Positions 22,480-30,711 of a stretch of DNA of 34,410 nt are shown piece after piece. The notes under the pieces are model-generated. The model saw only the letters and a list, made by a program, of their open reading frames with translations, was not told where the DNA came from and did no database searches. How positions within the stretch are numbered: position 1 is the first letter of the stretch; every line of letters starts with the position of its first letter. Source of the stretch: a virus; IMG/VR virus record IMGVR_UViG_3300045003_000051, positions 1 to 34,410 of that record. One strand, written 5' to 3'. The translations under genes were made by a program, and so were the position numbers.

Positions 22480-24954
22480 ATGGCAGCATCAAACTATCCC
22501 GGCCTAACTATCCAGTATTGGCGCACTGGCCTTTATACCTACCGTTCACAATTGTTCGCTCCTCTACGCGAGCTCGGAATCAATGTAGTGCAAATGCGGG
22601 ATGCATTGATAGATGGGCAGGACATGGAAGTAACAGACAAACTTGAAGTGTCACGCCGTCCCGGTTACGTGCGGATGTGCTCGCAACAACTTGCAGCCAA
22701 TGAAATCATAAATCAGTTTTACTCAGATCGTGGATGGCCGAATGTAAGCGTAAACAATCTCTATTCATGGTTCGACAGTAACCAGCGATTCGCATTCTTC
22801 ACATCTTCCGCAATTACAACTGTCTGGACTAAGCCTTCAGCAGCGCAAGCCTTTGTTGAGATGATCGGCAGTCAAGCGTACATCTTCAATGGAACAGCGA
22901 ACGGGGCAAAAAGATTTTCGACACTGGATCACACGTTACACAATCTCGGAATTCCCGCTCCTGCAAATGCTCCAACCGTTATACCTCCAACTGGAGCAAA
23001 CATCGGCTCAACATTCTGGCAACCGTCTACCTCTTACGTGCAAGGCATGGGCGATTTGGGCCAGATCATTGTTGATTACAACGGCAATGTGCAGCAGAAC
23101 ACAAGTGCAGCAACGGGCACAACAGGCACGGTAATCCCGAATTGGTTAACTCAAATATCTCAACACACGGTAGACAATCAGGTTACATGGGATTGCCTCG
23201 GAACTATCGGCACATGGGCCGCGAGCACTCAATACGCTGGCTCTGTTGTCATCCTCGATTCAAATGGCAATATTCAGCAGAATCAAACTCCAAACGGTAC
23301 AACCGGAGCCGCTCAGCCAACATGGAACACGAACGTAAACGGGAACACAACTGACAATACAATTACGTGGAAAAATCTCGGCAATGGGCAATTTCAAGCA
23401 TTTACAGGATGGGTCTATGTCTACACCTACTCAACCCAAGCTCCAACAGTTGCAGGTGGGTACTATCACTGCTCCACGGCTTCACCGCCTAGCATTACAA
23501 CTGGGCCAGTACTCGGAACAAATTACACAATCTCACTCACCGGAGCATTCTCTACAAGTCCAGAGTGCAACTCCGTTGACGTGTATCGCACCCGCGATGG
23601 TGGCTCGTATCTCGAATATCTCGGAAGCGTTGCGAACAACCAGGCAGGCGGAACTTGGACGTTCACGCACGGAGCAGACAACGACTCAATCCTGAATCCG
23701 CAAATCATTGTTCCGCTCGGAAGTTCGCACATCAATGACCCGCCTCCCGGTTCAACCGGAAGCGTTGCGCCGTCTACCGATAATCTCGGATATGTTTCAT
23801 ATTGGAACGGAAGATTATGGTGCGCTGCTGGCAACAAAATCTATTTTGATGCAGGGCCAGATTGTACGAATGGCGATCCTCACGCGAGTTGGCCTCCTGC
23901 TAATGTGTTCGCATTCAACGGGCAAGTAATCGCGCACAAGCCAACATCAGAAGGCTTGCTCGTGTTTCTAGCGGATGCTGTGAAGATGATTGCGGGAGGT
24001 CCCGCGACGCTCTCTTACTTCCCTGCTGATTTATTTGAAAACTTCGGCATCTCATCGGCCAATTGCTTAGACAAAGACGGAGATGTAATCCGCGTACTCA
24101 ACACGCAAGGCCAGTATTGGCAATTGACGGTAAGCGAAAAAACGCAGGACTCGAAACTGATTGCAGACGTGATGGCGCTCAACTTTGCTCCCGCAACCTC
24201 ATATCTCACAAGTCATCATTCGACACTCGATGACGGAGTATTTCTAAGCGATGGGAGCACGAATCAATTTCGCTATGGCCTCAACATCGGAGCATGGTCG
24301 CCACTCGGTAAACCTATCGGCGGAATTAGGGCATTGCGTTCGATAGAAACGTCCATTGGAACCTATACGCTCTGCATGGCTCGCGCAAGCGCACAAGGCT
24401 ACATTCTCGGACGTTCGCTCACAACATGGCAGGATGACGGCCAGATGTACTCCAACTGTTTTAGCACTGTCGGAAATATCGTGCTATCACAACCGCTCGA
24501 ACCTCTTGTACCTGTCCGCTGGATTACTCTATACATGGCAGGAGGAGGCGGCGTCCCCACTTTAGAAGTGCTGCCGAATGAAATCAGCGGAGTCTCCGGG
24601 AACATTCCTAGCGCATGGAGTTCTTCAACAAATTACACGACAGGGCAGCAAGTCACGTACAACAATCTCGTATGGCAAGCAACACAGAATTCCACTAATC
24701 AGACTCCAAGCGTCACATCTGCATTCTGGCAGTTTGTTGCTTGGGCGATCACGTTCACGCCTGTACCGAATCCAGTAGTTGATTTAGGTATGCGCGATCC
24801 TATCTCACTGCTCGTGCGAAGCTGGAATCTGTACAACGTCCAAACGTTGCGCGATTCTTTGATGATGCACCACTTACAGGTAAAAATTACTTTCCCGCAA
24901 GAGAACTTTCCAAGTACGATAAAGGTGCTTGCGTTAGGCTCGGAGAAAGCATGA
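22480..24954 (+). CDS. Probable tail nozzle protein with WxxST modules, 824 aa
   Basis: The length (824 aa; T7 gp12 is about 794) and position after the gatekeeper suggest the tail nozzle. The N-terminal part (about 1-165) carries conserved beta segments with SRRPGYVRM (58-66). Two tandem modules of about 60 residues follow (180-241 and 246-301), each with W-x-x-ST-x-Y, NGN, GTTG, P-x-W and T-x-DN...TW. Near residue 712, AWSSSTNYTTG opens a third module like carbohydrate-binding CBM5/12. A beta-propeller-like region lies between. It should form the tail tube and may add sugar binding. Confidence 0.7.
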   Translation: MAASNYPGLTIQYWRTGLYTYRSQLFAPLRELGINVVQMRDALIDGQDMEVTDKLEVSRRPGYVRMCSQQLAANEIINQFYSDRGWPNVSVNNLYSWFDSNQRFAFFTSSAITTVWTKPSAAQAFVEMIGSQAYIFNGTANGAKRFSTLDHTLHNLGIPAPANAPTVIPPTGANIGSTFWQPSTSYVQGMGDLGQIIVDYNGNVQQNTSAATGTTGTVIPNWLTQISQHTVDNQVTWDCLGTIGTWAASTQYAGSVVILDSNGNIQQNQTPNGTTGAAQPTWNTNVNGNTTDNTITWKNLGNGQFQAFTGWVYVYTYSTQAPTVAGGYYHCSTASPPSITTGPVLGTNYTISLTGAFSTSPECNSVDVYRTRDGGSYLEYLGSVANNQAGGTWTFTHGADNDSILNPQIIVPLGSSHINDPPPGSTGSVAPSTDNLGYVSYWNGRLWCAAGNKIYFDAGPDCTNGDPHASWPPANVFAFNGQVIAHKPTSEGLLVFLADAVKMIAGGPATLSYFPADLFENFGISSANCLDKDGDVIRVLNTQGQYWQLTVSEKTQDSKLIADVMALNFAPATSYLTSHHSTLDDGVFLSDGSTNQFRYGLNIGAWSPLGKPIGGIRALRSIETSIGTYTLCMARASAQGYILGRSLTTWQDDGQMYSNCFSTVGNIVLSQPLEPLVPVRWITLYMAGGGGVPTLEVLPNEISGVSGNIPSAWSSSTNYTTGQQVTYNNLVWQATQNSTNQTPSVTSAFWQFVAWAITFTPVPNPVVDLGMRDPISLLVRSWNLYNVQTLRDSLMMHHLQVKITFPQENFPSTIKVLALGSEKA

Positions 24955-25358
24955 TTGATCTACCTACTATCGTACTTCCGCGAGACAACATCAGTCTCCG
25001 CGTTCCAACTACGCACACGAAAGTAAGGCAATTGGAAACGCTCAACATTCAGCCGGTTGTCACAGCATCCACTCCTGTTTATGTTGTGAGGCGAAACGTT
25101 TCCGCAACACTCGCAACCGTGAATACCCAGATCGTGCGGAATAGGATTTCGACAATCTCTCAACTCACAGCATCGGTGCAGACTCCCAATGGTTCAATCC
25201 AGGCTGTAGCAGCAGGCAACTCGGATGCTCCTATCTCTGTTGCCGTAACACGTTCACGCATTCCAGCAGCACTCTCCATCGGGGCAAGCGCGACGACTGG
25301 CGCGGAGACTTCCCCCGTTTTCGGCGGATCGTTTTCGAGGGCTATAAATATCCAATGA
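24951..25358 (+). CDS. Hypothetical virion protein, 135 aa
   Basis: It overlaps the nozzle gene by four bases (ATGA) and the next gene likewise. The sequence is made of short Thr/Val/Ile/Ser strands with Asn, without helices or cysteines, a tail-fibre or head-fibre type composition. No motif assigns a function. It probably belongs to the tail. Confidence 0.65.
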   Translation: MIDLPTIVLPRDNISLRVPTTHTKVRQLETLNIQPVVTASTPVYVVRRNVSATLATVNTQIVRNRISTISQLTASVQTPNGSIQAVAAGNSDAPISVAVTRSRIPAALSIGASATTGAETSPVFGGSFSRAINIQ

Positions 25359-25783
25359 GCGAAGGATGGACGTTCCGATTTGCAACAGCAGAGGACGCGC
25401 AACCTCTCGCTGAATGGGCTGCCAACAATCCAGACATTCCAATCTCCGACATCGAAGCAGGAACACGCGAAAAGAATCCAACTGTTGCTTACTTTATTGT
25501 TGAGCACGATGGCAAAATCGTTCTGTGCGTTCCTGCATTCTGTGTGCTCAGAATCGCATACCTGAATTTCAATCCTGAAGCGAGCGAACGCGAGCGCATT
25601 CAGGCAATGGAGAAAATGCGGCTAGCCCTTATTGGCTTTGCTGCTTCCTTCGGCATCAATTCTGTTGAGACACTATCGAAAGAGGGTTACACTGTTGCGA
25701 AGTGGGCTGCAAAACATGGGTTTTCCGTTGAAGACAGGCAGTTATTCGCTCTAACGGTTGGACTGGAGAAACGCAGTGTGTAG
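25355..25783 (+). CDS. GNAT-like protein, 142 aa
   Basis: The order of elements (FRFATAEDAQPLAEWAA, residues 7-23; a beta hairpin, FIVEHDGKIVL, 46-56; a long helix; and a C-terminal HGFSVED-type strand near residues 124-130) resembles Gcn5-type N-acetyltransferases. The acetyl-CoA loop (R/Q-x-x-G-x-G/A) is not evident, so activity is doubtful. GNAT-like proteins occur beside tail genes of other podoviruses, with unclear role. Both ends overlap neighbours. Confidence 0.5.
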   Translation: MSEGWTFRFATAEDAQPLAEWAANNPDIPISDIEAGTREKNPTVAYFIVEHDGKIVLCVPAFCVLRIAYLNFNPEASERERIQAMEKMRLALIGFAASFGINSVETLSKEGYTVAKWAAKHGFSVEDRQLFALTVGLEKRSV

Positions 25784-26411
25784 CAGCGGAGATCAAACCG
25801 CAAAAGATACTGAGCAGGCACAGGCAGCGTTCACGAAAACGCTGATGTCCTCTTTTCAGACTGCTTTCGCGGCCAATCAGGGAATACTCAGTTCCATCAT
25901 TCCGAAACTGACAGAGATGATGAACAATCCGCAAGGATTTTCTCCTGAAGAATTGTCTCTGATGAAAACCAAAGCCTCTGACACCGTTACGGCGCAAACT
26001 GATGCAGCACAGAAAGCAGCGGGAACCTATGCAGCGTCTCATGGCGGCGCCGATCTTGGGAGTGGAGTGCAGGCGCAAATCTCAGGCAGCATTGCGGGTG
26101 CAGGAGCGACGGAACAGGAGCGCGAATCCTCCAACATAGACATTGCTAACGAGCAGGAGAGACAGCAAAACTACTGGCGTGCCATCGGCGGATTGCAAAA
26201 AACGGCAGAGGCAGAAAATCCAACTGGATACGCAGGAGCAGCAAATCAAAGCGGAGACACGACGGCTAATCTTTCTCGCGCTGTGCTCGCATCACAACAG
26301 GCAGGATGGCAAAATATTGGCGGTATCATTTCGGGAGTAGCAGGGTTAGGAGAGGCGGCTGTAGGAGCCTACGGCGATCTCGGTTTTGGTGGAACTTCAG
26401 CGGGTCATTAA
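25776..26411 (+). CDS. Internal virion protein candidate, 211 aa
   Basis: I chose GTG at 25776: GGAGA lies about eight bases upstream and the codon overlaps the previous gene by eight bases; a TTG at 25758 is an alternative. The protein (MCSSGDQTAK at the start) is Ala/Gln/Ser-rich and helical, with a Gly/Ala-rich C-terminal stretch (about 185-211). Its position ahead of two further Ala/Gln-rich proteins suggests it is one of the ejection proteins that enter the cell with the DNA. Confidence 0.65.
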   Translation: MCSSGDQTAKDTEQAQAAFTKTLMSSFQTAFAANQGILSSIIPKLTEMMNNPQGFSPEELSLMKTKASDTVTAQTDAAQKAAGTYAASHGGADLGSGVQAQISGSIAGAGATEQERESSNIDIANEQERQQNYWRAIGGLQKTAEAENPTGYAGAANQSGDTTANLSRAVLASQQAGWQNIGGIISGVAGLGEAAVGAYGDLGFGGTSAGH

Positions 26412-26413
26412 TC

Positions 26414-28108
26414 ATGGGCGGAACACAATCATTAATCAATCCGGCGCTTGATGCAGGCGGGAGCGGTCCCGAAACGCAACCGCAGCAGCCCGCGTCTGTT
26501 CCTGCTCCCGATCCTCACGCACGTCTGAAATCAATGATTGCTGGAATGTTCATGGGCATGGGTGCAGCGGGGAAAGCTATCGCCACAGGCGGGCGAGAAG
26601 GTGGAGTGTCTGAAGTTCTACAAGAGCAGCATCAACAAAAAGAATTGGAGATGCAGCAAGAAGCGCAGCAGAGAGCGCAAGCGGAAAGCGAATCACGAAT
26701 CAAATGGCAAAACGCTCAGACGAATGCAGCCACAGCGCAGACGCAAATCCAATTGCACAACGCTCCTCTTGAACATCAACGGTTGGTGCTCGAAAATCAA
26801 GCATCCGTAGTCAAAATGCTAACTGACATCGGCGTACCGTCTGCCATGATCGTTCCCATTTTGGAAGGCCAGTCTACCGATGAGCACATGCAAGCATTGA
26901 ACACAAAAACAGGCGGCGATTTTGTAAACAATGCAATCGTGCCTGTGCATGATGAGAAATTCGGCGGGAACGGCAACTCTTACGGATTCGATTTCTCGAA
27001 ACTCCATTCCACAATGGTTCCGATTGAGAAGGCCGGCCCGATGCTCGCCACACTTCAAAACACAATTGACATGGCTCGCGGAGAGTTGGGAGCAGATGAC
27101 CCTAACGTAAAAGTGGCGCAAGGGAAACTTGACCTGTTCAAGAGTGGCGGGAGCGCGAGCGCAGCAGACCTACTCAGCCTGAATCAGATGGTTCAAGCGC
27201 AGTTGCTTGGACGTGTACAAGCACAGCAGCAAGTCACGAAGTTCAAAACGGAACAGGCAGAATTAAAGCAAAAGCAGCAGGAGACAGACCCGTTATTCAA
27301 ACTCGAAAACGATCCAAGCCAGATGCAGGGAGAGAAAGCATCTTCCGCTATGGCAATGCTGCAATCAAAACTGACAGACCCGAATTTATCAGCAGCCGAC
27401 AAGCCGCGAGTCCAGCGGTTGCTTGCGCAAGCGAAGCAAGCGCAGAAAAATTATCTGTCTACCGAATCCGCGAAAGCGCAAATGGAGCAGTCCGCCCGCG
27501 AAGGCGATCCAGTTGCAGCGGGCAAGTTGCTCGCGCAAGGTCTGATTGCGCCATCTCAGATTCCAGGGCGTAGCAGTTTCCGCGTCAAGGCAATCGAAGC
27601 AGCATCCAAGATTGATCCGAATTTCAACGCAGCAAAAGCGGAGACTCAGTACCAGTACGCGCACAATGTCCAGACCCAGAACACGTTGAACATGATTTCA
27701 GCAATGGAAGAAAAAGGCGGTTCGATTGACATTGCAGAAAAGGCCGCACAGAATCTTCCCGCACTAGACTCCAAGATTCTCAACAAAGTTTTCAACGCAA
27801 CAGAAACCCAATTCGGGAGCGCGAACATCACAAACTTCCATACCGCTATGCTCGGACTCGCGGATGAATACAGCAAGGTAATGGGCGGCGGCGTCTCATC
27901 CGACACAGGACGGCAACAGGCGCTTGACATCCTGAAGGATTCCTACTCGAAAGGGCAACTCGCGGGCGCAATTTCCATAATGAAACAGGACATCACGGCC
28001 CGCAAACGTGCTATGGTGCGCGACAACCCTACACTGAAAGCCTTGTATCCTGAAAGTCAAGGGAACGGTGCTTTCGATCCCAGGAAAGATTTCAAGCCAA
28101 TTCAGTAA
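26414..28108 (+). CDS. Probable internal/ejection protein, 564 aa
   Basis: I used the ATG at 26414, just after the preceding stop, rather than an upstream start at 26306. The protein is Gln/Ala/Lys-rich and highly helical, with a strong coiled coil (EQHQQKELEMQQEAQQRAQA, about residues 71-90). A hydrophobic Gly/Met patch (MFMGMGAAGKAIA, about residues 45-57) may touch membranes. T7-like ejection proteins have this composition and location after the tail genes. It lacks a visible lytic transglycosylase motif. Assignment is from order and composition. Confidence 0.65.
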   Translation: MGGTQSLINPALDAGGSGPETQPQQPASVPAPDPHARLKSMIAGMFMGMGAAGKAIATGGREGGVSEVLQEQHQQKELEMQQEAQQRAQAESESRIKWQNAQTNAATAQTQIQLHNAPLEHQRLVLENQASVVKMLTDIGVPSAMIVPILEGQSTDEHMQALNTKTGGDFVNNAIVPVHDEKFGGNGNSYGFDFSKLHSTMVPIEKAGPMLATLQNTIDMARGELGADDPNVKVAQGKLDLFKSGGSASAADLLSLNQMVQAQLLGRVQAQQQVTKFKTEQAELKQKQQETDPLFKLENDPSQMQGEKASSAMAMLQSKLTDPNLSAADKPRVQRLLAQAKQAQKNYLSTESAKAQMEQSAREGDPVAAGKLLAQGLIAPSQIPGRSSFRVKAIEAASKIDPNFNAAKAETQYQYAHNVQTQNTLNMISAMEEKGGSIDIAEKAAQNLPALDSKILNKVFNATETQFGSANITNFHTAMLGLADEYSKVMGGGVSSDTGRQQALDILKDSYSKGQLAGAISIMKQDITARKRAMVRDNPTLKALYPESQGNGAFDPRKDFKPIQ

Positions 28109-28843
28109 ATGTCTACTCCCGGCAATCCCGTTGTAATGGTTGACCCACAAGGCAACGTTGGACAGGTTGCAGCGGACAAGGTTGAGTCCGCGCGATCATC
28201 AGGATACAGAGATGCGGTCAAGATGGTTGGGCCTGATGGGAAGCAGGGATACGTTGCAACCGACAAGGTTGATGCAGCCCGACAAAACAATTTTATGGTT
28301 GCTCCCGATTCGGGAATCAAGATGGCTACTCCCGATGGCAAAATCACCTACGCCCTGCCTTCAGAAGTGGATAAATTCTCTGCATCAGGACACACGCGAA
28401 TCAATCCTGACGGCAGTTATCTTGTAATGCCACTGCCAGGAGAGGAGTATCAACAAACTATCTCTCGCGCCAAAAATGTCATGAAAGCTCTTGGAGCAGA
28501 AGACCAAAAAAAAGCACAAGACGCCGAAATGGTGAGAGCAAGAAAGAATTTAACTAGCCCGAATCCGTTGCGAAACCCGCTCATAGCTGGCCCACTTGCG
28601 GGCGCAGGAACAGCAGCAGCAATTACAGGACTTGGGGAGGGACTAGGAGCAGCGGGGGAAGCGATTGCTAGCACGACAGAAGGGCAATATTTCCTAAGCA
28701 GTCCGCGATTGTACGCGCAATGGGCGTTGAAGGCCGCAGCAAAGAGCGAGTTAGCAAAAACGGCAGTAAAGTATGCCATTAAAGGAGGAGCAGCGTACTT
28801 GGGTTATAGATGGCTTGGGCGACTGCTCACAGGTGGCTTATGA
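28109..28843 (+). CDS. Repeat-containing internal virion protein, 244 aa
   Basis: Three tandem units open the protein (residues 8-33, 37-62 and 70-95), each following the pattern V/I-x-M, D/G/T-P-x-G, a V/Y strand and DKV-x-x-AR. A hydrophobic Gly/Ala segment lies at about 158-187 and could cross or enter a membrane; a basic amphipathic helix follows (about 205-240). Units of this kind occur in internal or ejection proteins of environmental phages. It directly follows the previous gene and overlaps the next by four bases. Confidence 0.65.
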   Translation: MSTPGNPVVMVDPQGNVGQVAADKVESARSSGYRDAVKMVGPDGKQGYVATDKVDAARQNNFMVAPDSGIKMATPDGKITYALPSEVDKFSASGHTRINPDGSYLVMPLPGEEYQQTISRAKNVMKALGAEDQKKAQDAEMVRARKNLTSPNPLRNPLIAGPLAGAGTAAAITGLGEGLGAAGEAIASTTEGQYFLSSPRLYAQWALKAAAKSELAKTAVKYAIKGGAAYLGYRWLGRLLTGGL

Positions 28844-29082
28844 GCAAAGCAGGAGACATTGAAGCGAACGAAGCACTCATGCATCATGTAGTAGAGAAAC
28901 TAGACCCGCATGTAAGCGCACTCGTAGGATTTGAGGCTCTAACAGAGTTGGCTCACACGATGACTCCACAGAAGTTTCAAGAATTCATCCAATCAGCGAT
29001 CATGCGAGCACAAGAAACTCACTACGATTTCACCCAAGCTCAAGCGCAGAATTCAGTTGCAAATCCATCTACTCAGGAGTAA
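28840..29082 (+). CDS. Hypothetical helical protein, 80 aa
   Basis: I chose the ATG at 28840 because it overlaps the previous stop (ATGA). The small helical protein begins MSKAGDIEAN and has His-rich patches (LMHHVVEKLDPH, about residues 13-24). It has no membrane segment. It is the penultimate gene of the virion operon, where lysis or minor tail proteins often lie; no function can be assigned. Confidence 0.6.
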   Translation: MSKAGDIEANEALMHHVVEKLDPHVSALVGFEALTELAHTMTPQKFQEFIQSAIMRAQETHYDFTQAQAQNSVANPSTQE

Positions 29083-29134
29083 GGTGAGACTCACCTTACA
29101 CACTTCAATCTCTCAAGAGAGGAAAATCAAAGAA

Positions 29135-29404
29135 ATGAGCACAGCAACATCGTTTGGCATCCCCGATTTGCAAACTGCTATTAGTGGAGTTGAACAAGTC
29201 GGAGCAGCAGCGGCAGCGCCGTTCATTCATTCCGATTCCGGCAAGGCTACCGAGCAGAAAGTGTTGGCAGAAGTCAATCTCGGCATCGCAGCACTTCCAC
29301 TGCTTGGCAATCTGTTCACGATTATCGGCGGCCTGTTTCATCACGCGCACAAAGTCGCAACGCAACCGCCTTCTCCCCCGGCAACTCCTCCCCCATCGGC
29401 CTGA
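29135..29404 (+). CDS. Small membrane-associated protein (holin candidate), 89 aa
   Basis: The ATG at 29135 has a GAGAGGA site upstream. Residues about 45-68 (VNLGIAALPLLGNLFTIIGG) are long and hydrophobic enough for one membrane segment. A Pro-rich tail (PPSPPATPPP, about 78-87) follows. One-segment holins or pinholins are possible in this position at the end of the virion operon, but no family motif shows it. It could equally be a minor virion protein. Confidence 0.55.
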   Translation: MSTATSFGIPDLQTAISGVEQVGAAAAAPFIHSDSGKATEQKVLAEVNLGIAALPLLGNLFTIIGGLFHHAHKVATQPPSPPATPPPSA

Positions 29405-29422
29405 AGATTAGCCCTTTCCATC

Positions 29423-29454
29423 GTGCCGCATCTGGTAGCCATAGGATGCGGCAC
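29423..29454. other. Perfect 10-bp stem-loop after the virion operon
   Basis: GTGCCGCATC (29423-29432) pairs exactly with GATGCGGCAC (29445-29454); TGG and CCA inside the loop can extend it. No T run follows, so it is not a classic intrinsic terminator. It may stabilise or pause the end of the virion mRNA, just before the small-RNA promoter. Confidence 0.5.
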
Positions 29455-29467
29455 TCTTGCGTTAGAG

Positions 29468-29476
29468 TGCTACAAT
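29468..29476 (+). promoter_or_regulatory. Extended -10 promoter of the putative small RNA
   Basis: TGCTACAAT is a TGn plus a -10 with five of six consensus bases. No clear -35 is seen, as is common with extended -10 promoters. Transcription should begin near 29483, just before the first hairpin. The neighbouring CGTTAGAGTG (29460-29469) recurs at 1604 and 16254. Confidence 0.5.
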
Positions 29477-29482
29477 TGGAAT

Positions 29483-29628
29483 CCTCAGAGTGGAAACGCT
29501 CTGCTCCTACGGGAGAACGTTTAGAAAATTGAGCGGGGGACAACAGGTTAACCCAAACAGGGTATTTCGTCTTTAAATGGTTCAAGCGTGCCGGGATTCA
29601 AAACTGGATTCCGGCATTCTTGTTTTTG
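29483..29628 (+). ncRNA. Putative structured small RNA, about 146 nt
   Basis: From the predicted start, two hairpins stand side by side with no linker: CAGAGTG-GAAA-CGCTCTG (29486-29503, a GNRA tetraloop on a 7-bp stem) and CTCC-TACG-GGAG (29504-29515, a UNCG-type C(UACG)G loop). A central part of about 70 nt follows, with a weak ACCC/GGGT pairing, ending in a strong intrinsic terminator. I do not recognise the family. The 5' and 3' limits are predictions. Confidence 0.55.
29589..29627 (+). terminator. Strong intrinsic (Rho-independent) terminator
   Basis: TGCCGGGATTCA (29589-29600) pairs over all 12 positions, with two G-U pairs, with TGGATTCCGGCA (29605-29616), leaving a four-base AAAC loop. 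A TTCTTGTTTTT tract follows at once. It ends the putative small RNA and separates the virion operon from the genes at 29783 onward. Confidence 0.85.
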
Positions 29629-29778
29629 CTTTCTTTCGCCTTGCCATTGTGCTAAGTTGCAGAGCAAATGGACTGGATGACAACTGCCGGTCATGTCTCA
29701 ATTCTTGCGGCACTGGTGAGCGGTTTCGACACAGGTAAAAGGGGATAGGAACTTTGCGCATCGAAAGGAAGAAGGCGA

Positions 29779-30027
29779 GTGCATGAGATATTGTGTCAGT
29801 TGCCAGATATTACTTGCGTTGATTCATGGCGCAAGTTTGCGTTTTACGCGGGATGTGTTCTCTTACTTGCTCTTGTTACTATTGCTAGTCGCTATCTGCT
29901 CCGTCGCATCTCTCGTGATGGAGCTAAGAAAGCAGCATCGCATGTCAAAACAAACAGCCACTACCGCGAGCACAGATCCAAATCTGCAAGCGCCTCCGAT
30001 TCAAGCGATGGCCCAAAGAGCCGGTAG
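29779..30027 (+). CDS. Alternative overlapping small membrane protein, 82 aa
   Basis: A GTG at 29779 opens a different frame across the same DNA. It encodes a single hydrophobic segment (FAFYAGCVLLLALVTIA, about residues 20-36) followed by RR and a long polar, Ser/Lys-rich tail. The spacing from AAGAAGG is too short for good initiation. Either this or the first 53 codons of the 200-aa protein may be the true product; both being used would resemble nested lysis genes. Confidence 0.25.
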   Translation: MHEILCQLPDITCVDSWRKFAFYAGCVLLLALVTIASRYLLRRISRDGAKKAASHVKTNSHYREHRSKSASASDSSDGPKSR

Positions 30028-30385
30028 GTTCTCAGTGTTCATCCTGATGATCGGGATTGCTGCCGGAATCGCTTTCGACTTCGGAGCACGTCACGGATAT
30101 GCAGAAGCCTACCGCGAATTCATGGGCAATCGGTACTCGTACTCTGACGTTGTAGTAACGCGGCGGTACAGCGAGAAACATTTCCAGATTCAACCCGCGC
30201 GGATGCAGCCCTTCGATTTCACGTCCTGCACGGCACTAGATTGGCGGGAAAACGAGAAAATGAGATTGCTGCGCTTTCAGCCGGACGTGGAGCACGATTG
30301 CAAAGACGTTGCCTTACGCGGAGAGTTTTACTTCTACACAGACCAGAGCGGAAACAGAATCCAGGAGGTAGCCGATGGGAGATAA
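29783..30385 (+). CDS. Membrane protein with two hydrophobic segments, 200 aa
   Basis: An AAGAAGG site lies seven bases before the ATG at 29783. Two hydrophobic segments (about residues 27-46 and 82-100) are followed by a soluble domain of about 100 residues with Cys near residues 148 and 174. A shorter start at ATG 29942 would give 147 aa with one membrane segment. The first part (29783-30027) is overlapped by another open frame with its own hydrophobic stretch. A lysis-related or envelope protein is possible; no family recognised. Confidence 0.55.
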   Translation: MRYCVSCQILLALIHGASLRFTRDVFSYLLLLLLLVAICSVASLVMELRKQHRMSKQTATTASTDPNLQAPPIQAMAQRAGRFSVFILMIGIAAGIAFDFGARHGYAEAYREFMGNRYSYSDVVVTRRYSEKHFQIQPARMQPFDFTSCTALDWRENEKMRLLRFQPDVEHDCKDVALRGEFYFYTDQSGNRIQEVADGR

Positions 30386-30542
30386 TCCAGGTCAGCAACC
30401 GCCAGCAGTAGTAGTTGACATCGAGCCAATCCACGGCAAAACAACCCGCATCTCAATCCCCTGCAAGAGCACAGAAGAAGAGAAAGCAATTGCAGAGCGC
30501 GTGATTGCGGCAGTGAACGCAATCAAGTCAGAGTATGAGTGA
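30375..30542 (+). CDS. Small hypothetical protein, 55 aa
   Basis: GGAGG lies six bases before the ATG at 30375, a very good initiation site, and the gene overlaps its neighbours at both ends. The N-terminal part is Pro/Gln-rich and the rest a beta strand plus an amphipathic helix (STEEEKAIAERVIAAV, about 32-47). I do not recognise a family. Confidence 0.65.
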   Translation: MGDNPGQQPPAVVVDIEPIHGKTTRISIPCKSTEEEKAIAERVIAAVNAIKSEYE

Positions 30543-30711
30543 AGGCGTAATCGCTCAACTTGAACACGATTGTAACGACATCGTATGCATCGAATACGAA
30601 GGGTACGACCTACTTCTCAATCCAGAGAAAATCAAGACGCATCAGCAAGTTGTATTAGCAGCTAAAACATACGTTGAGTTGTTCGGCTACTCGCTGACTG
30701 CTCTACGGTAG
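30535..30711 (+). CDS. Small hypothetical protein, 58 aa
   Basis: It starts inside the end of the previous gene (8-base overlap) and begins MSEGVIAQLE. It is acidic and contains Cys13 and Cys18. It is the last gene of this plus-strand unit and its 3' end overlaps by 25 bases with the convergent minus-strand gene at 30687. Function unknown. Confidence 0.6.
   Translation: MSEGVIAQLEHDCNDIVCIEYEGYDLLLNPEKIKTHQQVVLAAKTYVELFGYSLTALR

Noticed and set aside
25355-25783. Active acetyltransferase for the GNAT-like gene
   Set aside because: The acetyl-CoA-binding loop pattern is not visible, so only a fold resemblance is claimed.
29504-29515. CTCCTACGGGAG matches a universal 16S rRNA segment
   Set aside because: Only this 12-base UNCG hairpin matches; the flanks differ from rRNA, so it is a common stable hairpin and not an rRNA fragment.
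29577-29723. Open frame starting ATG at 29577
   Set aside because: It runs through the terminator hairpin and T tract, with no ribosome-binding site.
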